Positions 63,041 to 64,000 of a stretch of DNA of 64,000 nucleotides are shown piece by piece; the stretch's first letter is position 1; the number at the start of each line of letters is the position of its first letter. Position numbers and translations under genes: made by a program. The notes beneath the pieces are model-generated. The model worked only from the letters and a program-made list of their open reading frames with translations, was not told where the DNA came from and ran no database searches. Origin of the DNA: Saccoglossus kowalevskii (Eukaryota; Hemichordata; Enteropneusta; Harrimaniidae); assembly GCF_000003605.2 (NCBI RefSeq), contig NW_003158491.1, positions 1 through 64,000 on the forward strand, read 5' to 3'.

Positions 63041-64000
63041 CATCACACACATGTAAAACATATAAAACAACGTTCCTGCATTTTTTCTTACTGTGATGTC
63101 AATCATTTATAGCGGAAAATCGCGGAATTGTTGTAACTATTTTAATTTAATAAACAGTTTTCAAAATCCTTCTAATTTTCAAGAACAAGTTGTTTATGTC
63201 GTCGGCACGTAGTGGATTTTAAGCTGTTAACACACCGTTCAAAGTTGTTTAAAGTGATTGCAAAGTTGTGCAAAGTTATTACAAAGTTGGTAGATGTATT
63301 CGTATGTATGACCTAAGTTGTTGGCATATAGAAACGCGCAGTTGTAAAGTCGACAAATTTAATAAAATCAGTTGGAAGCTGCCTATCGATGTTTACATGA
63401 GCTGACTGTAAACTGTTAAAAAAAAGGGTGCAAAGTTGAAAAACGAACGAAATGTTGGCGAAGAAGCTTGTATATTTATCCTAAGTCATTGTAATGACAA
63501 CCCCGCAGTTAAATGTTGAAAACATTAAGTAAATGTATCGATAATGCCTCATATATAAGCAGATTATCACAACAGCCAACCGAAAAAGCGACAAAAAATG
63601 GTTACAAAGTTGTGAAAACCGATTGTAAAGTTGGTAGTTTCATTCGGAATTGGTACCTGTGATATCATATTAACAAGTCTCATAGTTAAAAGTTCGAAAA
63701 TGTCTATAAATATGTGTTTAAATACTGTTAAATTACCGTACTGTAACTCCAAGTATGTAGAGGTCATAGGTCAATTCTAGAAGTTACCTGTGCCAGCAAT
63801 ATCGATTTTAAAACATACACAAACATGAAATAGCCGCCAAATCGGCTTAATTTCATATAATCCATGCAGCTGTGTGGTTAGGTCACCGACAAATATTTAA
63901 AGTAAAGCACAATCGGGCGTGGTTAGTACTTGCATGTGAGACTCCGTCATGATCAGTAATCGAGCTGTTGAATTTTTTTTCATCACACACATGTAAAACA

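Larger units (their letters stand above)
1..64000 (+). repeat. Tandem satellite array, ~935-bp monomer, 5S rDNA-related
   Basis: The whole window is one head-to-tail array. The same landmarks recur in the same order throughout: a 5S-like core, an oligo-T run, CGGCACGTAGTGGG, phased AAAGTT motifs, two small dyads, GGTACC and TTCTAGAA. Spacing between successive 5S-like cores is almost always 927-940 bp, most often 935 or 936. The exceptions are two 161-bp spacings, one 583-bp spacing and one of 917 bp. All units read in the + orientation and neither edge leaves the repeat. By eye most units differ from one another at a few to ten percent of positions. No gene, foreign insertion or unique spacer is visible, so every stretch without its own entry is ordinary monomer sequence. 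I do not recognise the satellite as a named family. Single KpnI (GGTACC) and XbaI (TCTAGA) sites in most units predict a ladder of about 0.94 kb. Confidence 0.97.

Noticed and set aside
1-64000. CRISPR array or bacterial repeat
   Set aside because: Repeats are ~935 bp with no unique spacers, and the sequence carries a eukaryotic 5S promoter-like element.

Overview
The window is non-coding. It is one uninterrupted, head-to-tail satellite DNA array running from base 1 to base 64,000, with both ends still inside the repeat. The monomer is about 935-936 bp (usual range 927-940). It is AT-rich, always in the same orientation, and I count 69 monomers carrying 71 copies of the most recognisable landmark. 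I see no protein-coding gene, intact RNA gene, transposon insertion or unique spacer. The content points to a eukaryotic genome, probably an invertebrate animal (see below), in a heterochromatic or other long-array region. The species cannot be named from this sequence.

The most informative part of each monomer is a segment of about 75-90 bp derived from the 3' two-thirds of a 5S ribosomal RNA gene. It keeps remnants of box A, the intermediate element and a nearly perfect box C (the type 1 RNA polymerase III internal promoter). It also keeps a degraded 5S 3' end followed directly by a run of about eight T, like the natural 5S terminator. A 5S tandem unit of about 0.9 kb is a normal size for 5S rDNA, so the simplest reading is a satellite that grew out of a decayed 5S rDNA repeat. 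The AAGT-AAGCA form of box A and the TCACCGA upstream of it look more like invertebrate than vertebrate 5S.

The rest of the monomer has its own structure. Three diverged subrepeats of about 170-175 bp (A, B, C) lie in tandem. A and C carry AAAGTT motifs spaced 10, 11, 10, 11 bp apart, in phase with the DNA helix. Two short perfect dyads lie in subrepeat B.

Along the array, monomers fall into several linked-variant classes: I, canonical 5S core; II, GTGAGAC with AATCGAG; III, GGATACCGAC with TTTATTTT; IV, ACTTCCAA. These classes are shuffled as mosaics. Landmarks of array turnover are two copies of the same 161-bp duplication (341-662 and 20,094-20,415), a monomer shortened by 352 bp near 56,006, adjacent near-identical monomers (14-15.6 kb, 23-24 kb, 28.7-29.7 kb, 34-35 kb), a local dimer-type higher-order repeat (60.2-62.7 kb), and blocks copied over 8, 9, 10, 21, 23 or 28 monomer lengths. 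Several short stretches dense in 1-base indels look like residual assembly error.
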